From: Variovorax paradoxus
GTDB lineage: Bacteria; Pseudomonadota; Gammaproteobacteria; Burkholderiales; Burkholderiaceae_C
Direction of reading: 5' to 3'
Assembly (NCBI RefSeq): GCF_018614875.1
Contig: NZ_JAGGNW010000017.1
Coordinates: 62,001 to 126,000 of the forward strand
DNA length: 64,000 nt
The position numbers were made by a program, and so were the translations under genes. Shown here one piece after another: positions 46,917-55,978 of the stretch (within the stretch, counting starts at the first letter, position 1; each line of letters begins with the position of its first letter). The notes below the pieces were generated by a model. The model made no database searches. It worked only from the letters and a program-made list of their open reading frames with translations, and was not told the DNA's origin.

Positions 46917-47863
46917 AGCCCTTCACCTACGAGCGCGCACAGTCTCCGGCGCAGGCTGCGGCGGCTGTCGCCCGGAGCCCGGGCGCCAAGTTCATCGCCG
47001 GTGGCACCAATCTGCTGGACCTGATGAAGCTGCAGATCGAAGCGCCGACGCACCTGGTCGACGTGAACGGCCTGGCGCTGGACAAGATCGAGCCCATGTC
47101 CGAAGGCGGCTTGCGCATCGGCGCCCTGGTGCGCAACACCGACCTGGCCGCCGACGAGCGTGTGCGCCGCGACTACGGCGTGCTGTCCCGCGCGCTGTTG
47201 GCCGGCGCCTCCGGCCAGTTGCGCAACAAGGCAACGACGGCGGGCAACCTGCTGCAGCGCACGCGCTGCCCTTACTTCTACGACACGGACCAGCCGTGCA
47301 ACAAGCGCCAGCCCGGCAGCGGTTGCAGCGCCATTGGCGGCATCACGCGCCAGCATGCGGTGGTCGGCACGAGCAAGGCCTGCATCGCGACGAACCCGAG
47401 CGACATGGCCGTGGCGATGCGCGTGCTGGACGCATCGGTCGAAACCGTTCGCCCGGACGGGCGCACCCGCGTGATCCCGATTGCCGATTTCCACCGCCTG
47501 CCCGGCGACACGCCGCACATCGAGACGGCGCTGGAGCGGGACGAGCTGATCACCGGCGTCACGCTGCCCAAGCCCATCGGCGGCACGCAGATCTACCGCA
47601 AGGTCCGCGACCGCGCCTCCTACGCCTTTGCGCTGGTTTCCGTCGCGGCGATCGTGCAGCGCGATGGCTCCGGCCGGGTGGCACTGGGCGGCGTGGCCCA
47701 CAAGCCGTGGCGCCTCGAGGCCGCGGAGGCCGCCATGCCGCAGGGCGCCAAGGCGGTGACGGCGCAGCTGCTGGCCGGCGCGCAGCCGACCCACGAGAAC
47801 GCATTCAAGTTGCCACTGGCGGAGCGCGCGCTGGCCGCGGCGCTGCTGCAAGCGAGGAGCTGA
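46913..47863 (+). CDS. paoB: Periplasmic aldehyde oxidoreductase, FAD subunit
   Basis: A 316-residue FAD-binding subunit of the xanthine dehydrogenase family. The FAD signature AKFIAGGTNLLDLMK is near the N-terminus and TTAGNLLQRTRCPYFYD follows. As in E. coli PaoB, cysteines in RCPYFYDTDQPCNKR and GSGCSAIGG can hold an additional [4Fe-4S] cluster. The ATG overlaps the paoA stop, and paoC starts five bases after this gene. The protein has no signal of its own and is expected to be co-exported with PaoA. Confidence 0.92.
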   Translation: MKPFTYERAQSPAQAAAAVARSPGAKFIAGGTNLLDLMKLQIEAPTHLVDVNGLALDKIEPMSEGGLRIGALVRNTDLAADERVRRDYGVLSRALLAGASGQLRNKATTAGNLLQRTRCPYFYDTDQPCNKRQPGSGCSAIGGITRQHAVVGTSKACIATNPSDMAVAMRVLDASVETVRPDGRTRVIPIADFHRLPGDTPHIETALERDELITGVTLPKPIGGTQIYRKVRDRASYAFALVSVAAIVQRDGSGRVALGGVAHKPWRLEAAEAAMPQGAKAVTAQLLAGAQPTHENAFKLPLAERALAAALLQARS

Positions 47864-47868
47864 GCATC

Positions 47869-50078
47869 ATGAAATTCGACACACCCGCCACCACCAATCC
47901 CATCGACCAGCTCAAGATCATCGGCAAGCCGACGGACCGCATCGACGGGCCAGTCAAAACCACAGGCACCGCGCGCTACGCCTATGAACGCAACACGGAG
48001 GTTCCCAACGCCGCCTACGGCTACGTGGTGGGCGCCGGCATCGCCAAAGGCCGCATCGCCTCGATGGACCTGAGTGCCGCGCGCGCGGCACCGGGCGTGC
48101 TGGCCATCGTCACTGCGCGCAATGCCGGCAAGCTCGGCAAGGGCGACTTCAATACGGCCAAGCTCCTGGGCGGCGCCGAGATCGATCACTACCACCAGGC
48201 GGTCGCGCTCGTGGTGGCCAACACCTTCGAGCAGGCACGCGCCGCGGCGCAGCTGGTGCGGATCGAATACACGCGTGCGCCCGGCCGCTTCGACCTGGCC
48301 GCCGAAAAGGATGCGGCGCAGATGCCCAAGTCCACTCCGTTTTCCGGCGAGCCGCAAACGAAGACGGGCGATTTCCCGGGCGCGTTCGCGGCGGCCGCCG
48401 TGCAGCTCGATGCAACCTACACCACACCCGACGAATCGCACGCCATGATGGAGCCGCACGCCTCCATCGCGCAGTGGAAGGGCGACAAGCTCACCCTCTG
48501 GACGTCGAACCAGATGATCGCCTGGAGCGTCGGCGATGTGGCCAAGACGCTCGGCATCCCGAAAGAAAATGTGCGACTGGTCTCGCCTTCATTGGCGGCG
48601 GCTTCGGCGGCAAGCTGTTCGTGCGGGCGGATGCGATGCTTGCCGCGCTGGGCGCGCGGGCGGCCAAGCGGCCCGTGAAGGTGGCCTTGCAGCGGCCCTT
48701 GATGATGAACAACACCACGCACCGGCCGGCCACCATCCAGCGCATCCGCATCGGTGCCGCGAGGGACGGCAAGATCACCGCCATCGCCCACGAAGGCTGG
48801 TCCGGCGACCTGCCGGGCGGGCAGCCGGAGACGGCGGTCAACCAGAGCCGGCTGCTGTACGCCGGCGCCAACCGGCTGACGACCACGCGGCTGGCCGTGC
48901 TGGACCTGCCCGAGGGCAATGCCATGCGCGCGCCGGGCGAGGCGCCGGGCCTGATGGCGCTGGAGATCGCCATGGACGAGATGGCGGAGAAGCTCGGGCT
49001 CGACCCGATCGAATTCCGCGTGCGAAACGACACGCAGGTCGATCCGGAGAAACCGGAGCGCCCCTTTTCGCAGCGCAGGCTGATCGAATGCCTGCGCACC
49101 GGGGCCGAACGCTTCGGCTGGGGCAAGCGCAACGCAGCCCCGGGACAGCAGCGCGAGGGACGCTGGCTGGTGGGAATGGGCGTTGCCGCTGCATTCCGCA
49201 ACAACCTTCTGATGAAGTCGGCCGCGCGCGTGCGCCTGGACAACCGGGGCATGGTCACGGTGGAAACCGACATGACCGACATCGGGACCGGGTCGTACAC
49301 CATCATCGCGCAGACCGCCGCCGAGACGATGGGCGTGACGCTCGACAAAGTGCTCGTGCGCCTGGGCGACTCGGCCTATCCCGTGTCGGCCGGCTCCGGC
49401 GGGCAGTGGGGCGGCAACAACTCGACCTCGGGTGTCTACGCGGCGTGCATGAAGCTGCGCGAGGCCGTGGCGAGCAAGCTGGGCTTCGCCGCGGCCGACG
49501 CGGAGTTCTCGGACGGCATGGTGCGCGCCGGCGGGCGCGCGGTGCCGCTCGCCGAAGCAGCGGGCACAGGCGGCCTGGTGGCCGAGGACGGCATCGAGTA
49601 CGGCGACCTCGACAAGAAGTACCAGCAGTCCACCTTCGGCGCCCACTTCGTGGAGGTTGGTGTCGACGCCGCCACCGGCGAGATACGCGTCCGGCGCATG
49701 CTCGCGGTGTGCGCCGCCGGGCGCATCCTGAACCCCAAGTCCGCCCGCAGCCAGGTGATCGGTGCCATGACGATGGGCGTCGGCGGGGCGCTGATGGAGG
49801 AGCTGGCGCTCGACAAGCGGCACGGCTTCTTCGTCAACCACGACCTGGCGGGCTACGAGGTGCCGGTGCACGCCGACATCCCCCATCAGGAGGTGATCTT
49901 CCTGGACGAGACGGACCCGATCTCATCGCCGATGAAGGCCAAGGGGGTCGGTGAGCTCGGCATCTGCGGCGTCGCGGCCGCGGTGGCCAACGCCGTCTAC
50001 AACGCCACGGGCGCTCGGGTGCGCAACTACCCGATCACGCTCGACAAGCTGCTGGATCGCTTGCCGCCGGTGGCGTGA
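47869..50078 (+). pseudogene. paoC: paoC, molybdenum-cofactor subunit, interrupted by a one-base frameshift
   Basis: Two overlapping frames together encode the whole molybdopterin-cytosine-dinucleotide subunit. The first runs from ATG 47869 through ENVRLVSP and then loses homology; the second resumes with FIGGGFGGKLFVRADAML and continues to the stop at 50078. The join is at about 48587, where one base is missing from the expected codon after TCG-CC. Outside it the protein is complete, including the cofactor loop GGGFGGK and the catalytic Glu segment KGVGELGICG. It is therefore either a recent inactivating mutation or a sequencing error in a GC-rich spot. If real, the aldehyde oxidase would be inactive. 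Confidence 0.88.
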
Positions 50079-50237
50079 GGCGGAGCGGGGCGGGGTGTCG
50101 GCGCGACGGCCGATATTCGACAGATGCAGCCGTGCCGTGTGCCTCAGAAGACAAAAACGTCGAGTTGCATGGGCCGGGAGCCGAGGTGTCTCTAAAATGA
50201 GCAGAATATTGAGCATTCCTCGGTTCTTGGAGAATCC

Positions 50238-50549
50238 ATGTCCATTTCGGTTCGAGACATCGTCCCATTTTCAACTGCACGCACGCATCTTTCGGATCTC
50301 GTGTTGGAAGTGCAGAACGGCGCGGAAAAAATCATCACGAAGAACGGGGAGCCGGCTGTGGCCGTGATCGATGCCAAACGGCTTGATCACTATCACCGGC
50401 TCGAGCGTGCGCGCATCCACCTGTTGTTGCTGGACGAGGTCGACCAAGGACTGGCAGACGTGCAGACCGGCCACACGGTCGATGCACTGAAAGGCTTCGC
50501 GCAGCTGAAACTGAAGCACAAGGCCCGGGCCGGCGGTACGGCCGGCTGA
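50238..50549 (+). CDS. Type II antitoxin, Phd/YefM family
   Basis: A 103-residue antitoxin. The N-terminal DNA-binding domain reads PFSTARTHLSDLVLEVQNGA and EKIITKNGEPAVAVIDAKRL, the canonical Phd/YefM pattern. The C-terminal part is helical and would wrap the toxin. Upstream, TGAGCA is repeated 12 bp apart (50198-50215), which may form part of an operator for autorepression. It is followed after one base by the toxin gene. Confidence 0.88.
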   Translation: MSISVRDIVPFSTARTHLSDLVLEVQNGAEKIITKNGEPAVAVIDAKRLDHYHRLERARIHLLLLDEVDQGLADVQTGHTVDALKGFAQLKLKHKARAGGTAG

Positions 50550-50550
50550 A

Positions 50551-50973
50551 ATGGCCGGCAGCAATGAAGAAGAGGGGGCATCGCTTGCGCTCGTACGATT
50601 CGCGCGCAACTTTGCATCGAACCTCGAGAGCATCGAAGCGTTCTGGACCGAAAACGATTTCGCGCAAGGTTATGAGCGCCTGCTCGACACGCTGACCGAT
50701 GTCGTTGTTCCGAACCTGCAGCGACACCCTCGCATGGGTCGGCGTTTCCTGAGTCGAGCCGTCGAATCCGTTGAGGCGAAGCGGCTGCTCGAGCGCATTG
50801 GCGGGCGGCTTTCCGCCTTGGGCCCCGATGCTCAAGTACGCGAGTACGTGATGGACGAGTACCTGGTCCTTTACCTTGTGACTGGCGGTGGCACTGCTGA
50901 ACCGAGCGTCGTCCAGTTGTTGGCGATCAAGCATCACAAGCAACTCGGCTTTGCGGTGCTTGGTGAAAGGTGA
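50551..50973 (+). CDS. Type II toxin, RelE/ParE superfamily
   Basis: A 140-residue basic protein following an antitoxin gene after a single base. Segments such as VVPNLQRHPRMGRRFL and REYVMDEYLVLYLVTGGG fit the ParE/RelE fold, in which a late beta-strand carries the 'Y.VLY' pattern. It is longer than typical RelE, with a helical N-terminal extension. It would inhibit either translation or gyrase unless bound by the antitoxin; the target cannot be read from the sequence. Confidence 0.8.
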   Translation: MAGSNEEEGASLALVRFARNFASNLESIEAFWTENDFAQGYERLLDTLTDVVVPNLQRHPRMGRRFLSRAVESVEAKRLLERIGGRLSALGPDAQVREYVMDEYLVLYLVTGGGTAEPSVVQLLAIKHHKQLGFAVLGER

Positions 50974-51038
50974 GCCTGCATCACTGGCCAGACATTCGGG
51001 TTTCTCCTCGTTTTTTAGTTATCAATTAAAACTACATT

Positions 51039-51055
51039 GGTTATCTCAAATAACC
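51039..51055. promoter_or_regulatory. Dyad upstream of the feruloyl esterase gene
   Basis: GGTTAT-CTCAA-ATAACC is a perfect inverted repeat in an AT-rich island 40 bp upstream of the esterase start. A related GTTATC half-site lies at 51018. The island stands out from the GC-rich surroundings and probably contains the promoter and operator of the esterase gene. The regulator is not encoded nearby. Confidence 0.5.
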
Positions 51056-51094
51056 TTTGTGGCTGACGAAACGCCGCCGGCCGAGGAGACAAGC

Positions 51095-52885
51095 ATGGAT
51101 CACATCGTGTCATCGTCGTGGCGGCCGGCATGGGCCGTGGTGGGTGCGGCGGCATTGCTCGCGGCTTGCGGTGGAGGCGGAGGCGGAAGCGGCATTTCGT
51201 TCCTGCCGATCGCTCCGGCCGTGCCGGACACACCGGCGCCTGCGCCGGCCGCTCCGCCACCCACGCCTTCCTCGGAGGCCCGGCCCGGCACGCTGCAGTC
51301 GTGCAGCGACCTCGCGAGCAAGGCAGCCTTCAGCGGCACGGCCTACACCAGCATCACTTCCGTGGCGGCCGGTACGTTCACGGTGGCCGGCGTGAGCACG
51401 CCCACGCCGGCGCACTGCCTGGTGCAGGGAAAGATGAACGAACGCACCAGCAGCGTCGACGGCCGCACCTATGCGATCGGCTTCGAAATGCGCTTGCCGG
51501 TCGACTGGAACGGGCGCTTCTTCTACCAGGCCAACGGCGGGTTGGACGGGAGCGTGGTTCCGGCGTCGGGAAGCATCGGAGGAGGGTCGCCCACGACCAC
51601 GGCGCTGCACATGGGCTTTGCCGTGATCAGCTCCGATGCGGGCCACTCCGGCGCACAGATCCCGGTCTTCGGCATCGATCCGCAGGCACGGCTGGACTAC
51701 GGCTACAACACCGTCGCGCAACTGACGCCGATGGCCAAGAACCTGATCGCGAAGGCCTATGGCCGCGCGGCCGACCGCTCCTATTTCGGCGGCTGCTCGA
51801 ACGGCGGCCGCCATGCGATGGTGGCTGCCGCACGGTCCGCCAACGAGTACGACGGCATCGTGGCGGGCGACCCGGGTTTCAACCTGCCGAAGGCCGCGGT
51901 CGCGCAGCTCTACGGGGTCCAGCAATACGCCCAGGTGACGACCGCCAACACCTCCGCCGGAAAACCGGATCTGCAGACGGCCTTCACGCAGGCGGAGATG
52001 GACACGGTCGCCAATGCGGTGCTGTCGAAGTGCGATGCGCTGGACGGTGCGACCGACGGCATGGTCGCGGATGTGCGGGCGTGCAAGGCCGTCTTCAAGC
52101 TGGCCACCGACGTGCCCACGTGCAGCGGTGCCCGCGACGGCACCTGCCTCACGGCCGCGCAGAAGACCGTGCTCGACAACGTGTTCACCGGCGCGCGCAA
52201 CACTGCGGGCACCGCGCTCTACAGCAGCTTTCCCTACGACGCAGGCATCAACCGCGCCGATTGGCGCCAGTGGAAGTTCTCGAACTCCCAGAACCTGGAC
52301 ACCGCCGCGGTCGGGTTCGTGTTCAGCTCGCCGCCGCTGGGCACGGGCCGTCCCTCGGGCATCGACTTCGCGCTGGGCTTCAGCATGGACAGCGACGCGC
52401 CCAGCATCTTCGCGACCACCGCGCTCTACACCGAGTCGGCCATGTCCTTCATGACGCCGCCCAACCCGGGCAACCTCGCGACGCTGCGCGATCGCGGCAG
52501 CAAGCTCATGGTCTACCACGGCACCAGCGACGCCGTGTTCTCGTCGGACGACACGACGCGCTGGTACGACGAACTGCGTGCTGCGAACGGCGGCGATGCC
52601 TCCGGCTTTGCGCGCTTCTTCCCCGTGCCCGGCATGAACCATTGCGGGCGCGGTGCGGCGACGGACCAGTTCGACATGCTGACGCCGCTGGTGGCGTGGG
52701 TGGAGAAAGGCAAGGCACCCGATCTCGTCGTCGCCACCGCGCGCGGCACAGGTGCCAACGTGGTCAACACGGAGTTGCCCGCCGGCTGGTCGGCCGCCCG
52801 CACGCGGCCCCTGTGCCCGTACCCGAAGGTTGCGACCTATGTGAGCGGCGATCTCGAATCGGCTGCCAGCTTCGCTTGCAAGTAG
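51095..52885 (+). CDS. Tannase/feruloyl esterase family lipoprotein
   Basis: A 596-residue secreted esterase. The N-terminus carries a lipobox, LLAACGGG, with lipidated Cys25, followed by a Pro/Ala-rich linker. The catalytic domain is complete: the nucleophile loop GGCSNGGRHAM with the CS pair, VYHGTSDAVFSSDDT with the acid, and GMNHCGRGAATDQF with the HC pair. These form the CS-D-HC arrangement of tannases and feruloyl esterases, in which a disulfide links the triad. It would release hydroxycinnamic or gallic acid from plant esters at the cell surface. The ATG follows GAGGAGACAAGC. Confidence 0.9.
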   Translation: MDHIVSSSWRPAWAVVGAAALLAACGGGGGGSGISFLPIAPAVPDTPAPAPAAPPPTPSSEARPGTLQSCSDLASKAAFSGTAYTSITSVAAGTFTVAGVSTPTPAHCLVQGKMNERTSSVDGRTYAIGFEMRLPVDWNGRFFYQANGGLDGSVVPASGSIGGGSPTTTALHMGFAVISSDAGHSGAQIPVFGIDPQARLDYGYNTVAQLTPMAKNLIAKAYGRAADRSYFGGCSNGGRHAMVAAARSANEYDGIVAGDPGFNLPKAAVAQLYGVQQYAQVTTANTSAGKPDLQTAFTQAEMDTVANAVLSKCDALDGATDGMVADVRACKAVFKLATDVPTCSGARDGTCLTAAQKTVLDNVFTGARNTAGTALYSSFPYDAGINRADWRQWKFSNSQNLDTAAVGFVFSSPPLGTGRPSGIDFALGFSMDSDAPSIFATTALYTESAMSFMTPPNPGNLATLRDRGSKLMVYHGTSDAVFSSDDTTRWYDELRAANGGDASGFARFFPVPGMNHCGRGAATDQFDMLTPLVAWVEKGKAPDLVVATARGTGANVVNTELPAGWSAARTRPLCPYPKVATYVSGDLESAASFACK

Positions 52886-52895
52886 GCGGCCCAGC

Positions 52896-53441
52896 TCACA
52901 CGCGAAGCGCCGCGCGGAAGCCCCTGGCAGCGTAGTACGACTGTGCGCCGTTGTGATAGACGAACACCTGGTCGTAGCGCCGGTCGCAGAAGAGGGCGCC
53001 GCCGAGCGCCCTGACCTCAGGCGGCGTTCTGACCCAGCTGGAAGTCTTGGCATCGAACTCGCCGAGCTTCTGTAGCTGGCGGTACTCCTGCTCGCTGAGA
53101 AGGTCGATGCCCATCGCGGCAGCCATCTCGACCGCGCTGCCCTGCGGCTTGTGTTCTTTACGAGATTCGAGCGCGTCCCGGTCGTAGCAGATGCTTCTGC
53201 GGCCACTGGGTGTCTCCGCGGAGCAATCGCAGAACGTGCAGCGGCCGGTTCTTGCGTCCCGAGCGATGACATCAGGTTCTCCGCCGGTCGCCTCCATCTC
53301 GCGCAGCGATTTCAGTGCGCCGGGATGGGCTTCGAGCCTGGCTCGTACGTCGGCCCACGCGACGGCCGGGTGCCGCTGCATGTTGTTCTCGAAGCGGGTC
53401 TTCAATGCCTGGAGAAGCTCTTCCCGTTCTTGCGCCTTCAT
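52896..53441 (-). CDS. DUF4256 family protein
   Basis: A 181-residue cytoplasmic protein. It matches the DUF4256 pattern: LLQALKTRFENNMQRHPAV at the start, MEATGGEPDVI, then CFCDCSAETPSGRRSICYDR-like cysteine-rich and catalytic-looking segments (TFCDCSAETPSGRRSICYD), and DRRYDQVFVYHNGAQSYYAA at the end. The function of the family is unknown. The start at 53441 is chosen from the family N-terminus; upstream in-frame sequence is non-coding. It converges on the feruloyl esterase gene. Confidence 0.85.
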   Translation of the reverse strand: MKAQEREELLQALKTRFENNMQRHPAVAWADVRARLEAHPGALKSLREMEATGGEPDVIARDARTGRCTFCDCSAETPSGRRSICYDRDALESRKEHKPQGSAVEMAAAMGIDLLSEQEYRQLQKLGEFDAKTSSWVRTPPEVRALGGALFCDRRYDQVFVYHNGAQSYYAARGFRAALRV

Positions 53442-53572
53442 GGTCCTGGGGTGCGTCTGGGTCGGTTGCAGGTGTGCTGTGCGCGTGGCAGTTTGCCAGA
53501 ATGACATGCGCAGCGCGCGGGAGTATGCTTTTGGGATCGCGCAGGAAATGGCTCGCCCATGGAGGTGCCAGC

Positions 53573-54034
53573 ATGACCAGTCCAGCCCGTTCGTTGCTCC
53601 GTACGCCAGCGCCGGAGGAACAGATCGATCTTCCGGCCAGGATGGTGGGAGAGGGGTTCCAGATTGCTGCCCGCTCGCAGAAGACCTACGTCGCCACCGG
53701 AGCACCCGTTGTCTTCTTTGACATCGTCTCCGACGATGGCAACCGCATCGGCATCGCCAACGCGATCCTCGAACCGCGTGCCGATGCCGTGGCAGGCATC
53801 GGGCATGTCTGCGTGACGCTGAGCGAGGAGCACGCCTCTGTCGAGTTGCTGACACAGATCGCTGATGTCCTTGTCGACTACGCCTTGGAATCGGGACTGT
53901 CCGAAGTCATGATCGTCGTGCCAGGATCGCATTCCGACGCCGTGGAGGCGTGCTGCAGGCTCGACCCGGTCTCGTCGGCTGCGACGCGCATCGGCCACGG
54001 GGTCGAAGGACAGGCCTATCTGTATCGCAGGTAG
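53573..54034 (+). CDS. Hypothetical protein
   Basis: A 153-residue soluble protein not recognised with confidence. It starts MTSPARSLLRTPAPEEQIDL and contains an alternating beta-alpha pattern, for example GIANAILEPRADAVAGIGHVC and LTQIADVLVDYALESGLSE, then VMIVVPGSHSDAVEACCRL. This is loosely like a reduced acetyltransferase or ACT-type fold, which is only an impression. The ATG follows GGAGGTGCCAGC. It is divergent from the DUF4256 gene. Confidence 0.6.
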   Translation: MTSPARSLLRTPAPEEQIDLPARMVGEGFQIAARSQKTYVATGAPVVFFDIVSDDGNRIGIANAILEPRADAVAGIGHVCVTLSEEHASVELLTQIADVLVDYALESGLSEVMIVVPGSHSDAVEACCRLDPVSSAATRIGHGVEGQAYLYRR

Positions 54035-54178
54035 TGGGGCGCCAACGCGCAGGGCCTGCACCTTGACGGGACCTGCGGGATTCCACCAAGGCCCCGCCCC
54101 TGCCCGCGCGGCGCATACTGGTCGCAGCGCCGCTCGTCGGTCCCTCCGGGGTTCCGGGCGGCAGCCAGGAGACACGCC

Positions 54179-55978
54179 TTGCAGCGAACGAATATTGCCG
54201 ACCCGGCCTATTTCCACAAGGTCGTCGATTGCCAGTACGCCTGCCCGGCGCACACCCCCGTCCCCGAATACATCCGCATGATCGCGCAGGGCCGCTACAG
54301 CGACGCCTACATGATCAACTGGGTCTCCAACGTCTTTCCCGGCATCCTGGGGCGCACCTGCGACCGGCCTTGCGAGCCGGCCTGCCGGCGCGGGCGGGTG
54401 GAGGAAAGCAATGCCCAAGCGCCGGAGCCGGTGGCAATCTGCCGGCTCAAGCGCGTGGCGGCCGACATGAAGGACGACGTGCGCGCGCGCATGCCGAAGC
54501 TCGCGCCGAAGAACGGCAAGCGTGTGGCCTGCGTCGGCGCGGGGCCGGCCTCGCTCACCGTGGCGCGCGACCTCGCGCCGCTGGGCTACGAAGTGACGGT
54601 GTTCGACAGCGAGGCCAAGGCCGGCGGCTTCATCCGCACGCAGATCCCGCGCTTTCGCCTGCCGGAATCGGTGATCGACGAGGAGACGGGCTACATCCTG
54701 GATTTGGGCGTCGAATTCCGCGGCGGCGAGCGCATCGGCTCGATGAAGGCGCTGATGGCCGAGGGATGGGACGCGATCTTCGTCGGCTGCGGCGCGCCGC
54801 GCGGGCGCGACCTGGACGTCCCGGGCCGCCGGGAAGCGGCGGCCAGCATCCACATTGGCATCGACTGGCTGAATTCCGTTTCCTTCGGCCACGTCAGCAG
54901 CATCGGCCAGCGCGTGATCGTGCTGGGCGGCGGCAACACGGCGATGGATTGCTGCCGATCGGCCCGTCGCCTGGGCGGCACCGACGTGAAGGTCATCGTG
55001 CGCAGCGGCTTCGACGAAATGAAGGCCTCGCCCTGGGAAAAGGAAGACGCCCAGCACGAAGGCATTCCGATCATCGACTTCCATGTGCCCAAGGCCTTCG
55101 TTCACGAGGACGGCAAGCTGCTCGGCATGCGCTTCGAGATCGTCCGTGCCGAATACGACGGCCAGGGCCGACGCACGCTGGTGCCCACCGGCGAGCCGGA
55201 CGCGTACTTCGAGTGCGACGAGGTGCTGGTGGCGGTGGGCCAGGAAAACGCCTTCCCGTGGATCGAGCGCGATTGCGGTATCGACTTCGACACCTCGGGC
55301 CTGCCGGTGCTGGAAAAGGACACCTTCCAGTCGACGCTGCCCCACGTGTTCTTCGGCGGCGATGCGGCCTTCGGTCCCAAGAACATCATCACCGCCGTGG
55401 CCCACGGCCATGAGGCTGCGGTGTCGATCGACAAGCTGCTGCACGCCGAGCCGGTCTATGTTCGCCCGGCGCCCATGACCAACCTGGTGTCGCAGAAGAT
55501 GGGCATCCACGAGTGGAGCTACGACAACGACACCTCCAACGACCTGCGCTACAAGGTGCCGTGGGCCAAGGCCGAGGCGGCGCTGGCCAGCATCCGGGTG
55601 GAGGTGGAGCTGGGCTTCGACGCCGCCACCGCCTTCAAGGAGGCCGAGCGCTGCCTGAACTGCGACGTGCAGACCGTGTTCACCGAGACCGCCTGCATCG
55701 AATGCGATGCCTGCGTGGACATCTGCCCGATGGATTGCATCAGCTTCACCGCCAATGGCGAGGAAGATGAGCTGCGGGCCCGGCTCAAGGCGCCAGCGCT
55801 CAACCTGGCGCAGGACCTGTACGTGTCCGGCGGGCTCAAGACAGGCCGCGTGATGGTCAAGGACGAGGACGTCTGCCTGCACTGCGGCCTGTGCGCCGAG
55901 CGCTGCCCCACCGGGGCGTGGGACATGCAGAAGTTCCTGCTGAAGATGACGCCGGCGGGGCAGGGGGTTGCCCGATGA
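54179..55978 (+). CDS. GltD-like FAD/NAD(P)-dependent oxidoreductase with extra ferredoxin domain
   Basis: A 599-residue electron-transfer protein. The N-terminal cysteine-rich domain (CQYACPAHTPVPEY, GRTCDRPCEPACRRGRV) resembles the [4Fe-4S] part of glutamate synthase small subunits. Next come an FAD site, VGAGPASLTVARDLAPLG, and an NAD(P) site, VLGGGNTAMDCCRSAR. The C-terminus adds a two-cluster ferredoxin domain, CIECDACVDICPMDCISF and CLHCGLCAERCPTG. The start is TTG at 54179, supported by CCAGGAGACACGCC. It overlaps the 2-oxoacid oxidoreductase alpha gene by four bases, so it probably carries electrons between that enzyme and NAD(P)H. Confidence 0.85.
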   Translation: MQRTNIADPAYFHKVVDCQYACPAHTPVPEYIRMIAQGRYSDAYMINWVSNVFPGILGRTCDRPCEPACRRGRVEESNAQAPEPVAICRLKRVAADMKDDVRARMPKLAPKNGKRVACVGAGPASLTVARDLAPLGYEVTVFDSEAKAGGFIRTQIPRFRLPESVIDEETGYILDLGVEFRGGERIGSMKALMAEGWDAIFVGCGAPRGRDLDVPGRREAAASIHIGIDWLNSVSFGHVSSIGQRVIVLGGGNTAMDCCRSARRLGGTDVKVIVRSGFDEMKASPWEKEDAQHEGIPIIDFHVPKAFVHEDGKLLGMRFEIVRAEYDGQGRRTLVPTGEPDAYFECDEVLVAVGQENAFPWIERDCGIDFDTSGLPVLEKDTFQSTLPHVFFGGDAAFGPKNIITAVAHGHEAAVSIDKLLHAEPVYVRPAPMTNLVSQKMGIHEWSYDNDTSNDLRYKVPWAKAEAALASIRVEVELGFDAATAFKEAERCLNCDVQTVFTETACIECDACVDICPMDCISFTANGEEDELRARLKAPALNLAQDLYVSGGLKTGRVMVKDEDVCLHCGLCAERCPTGAWDMQKFLLKMTPAGQGVAR

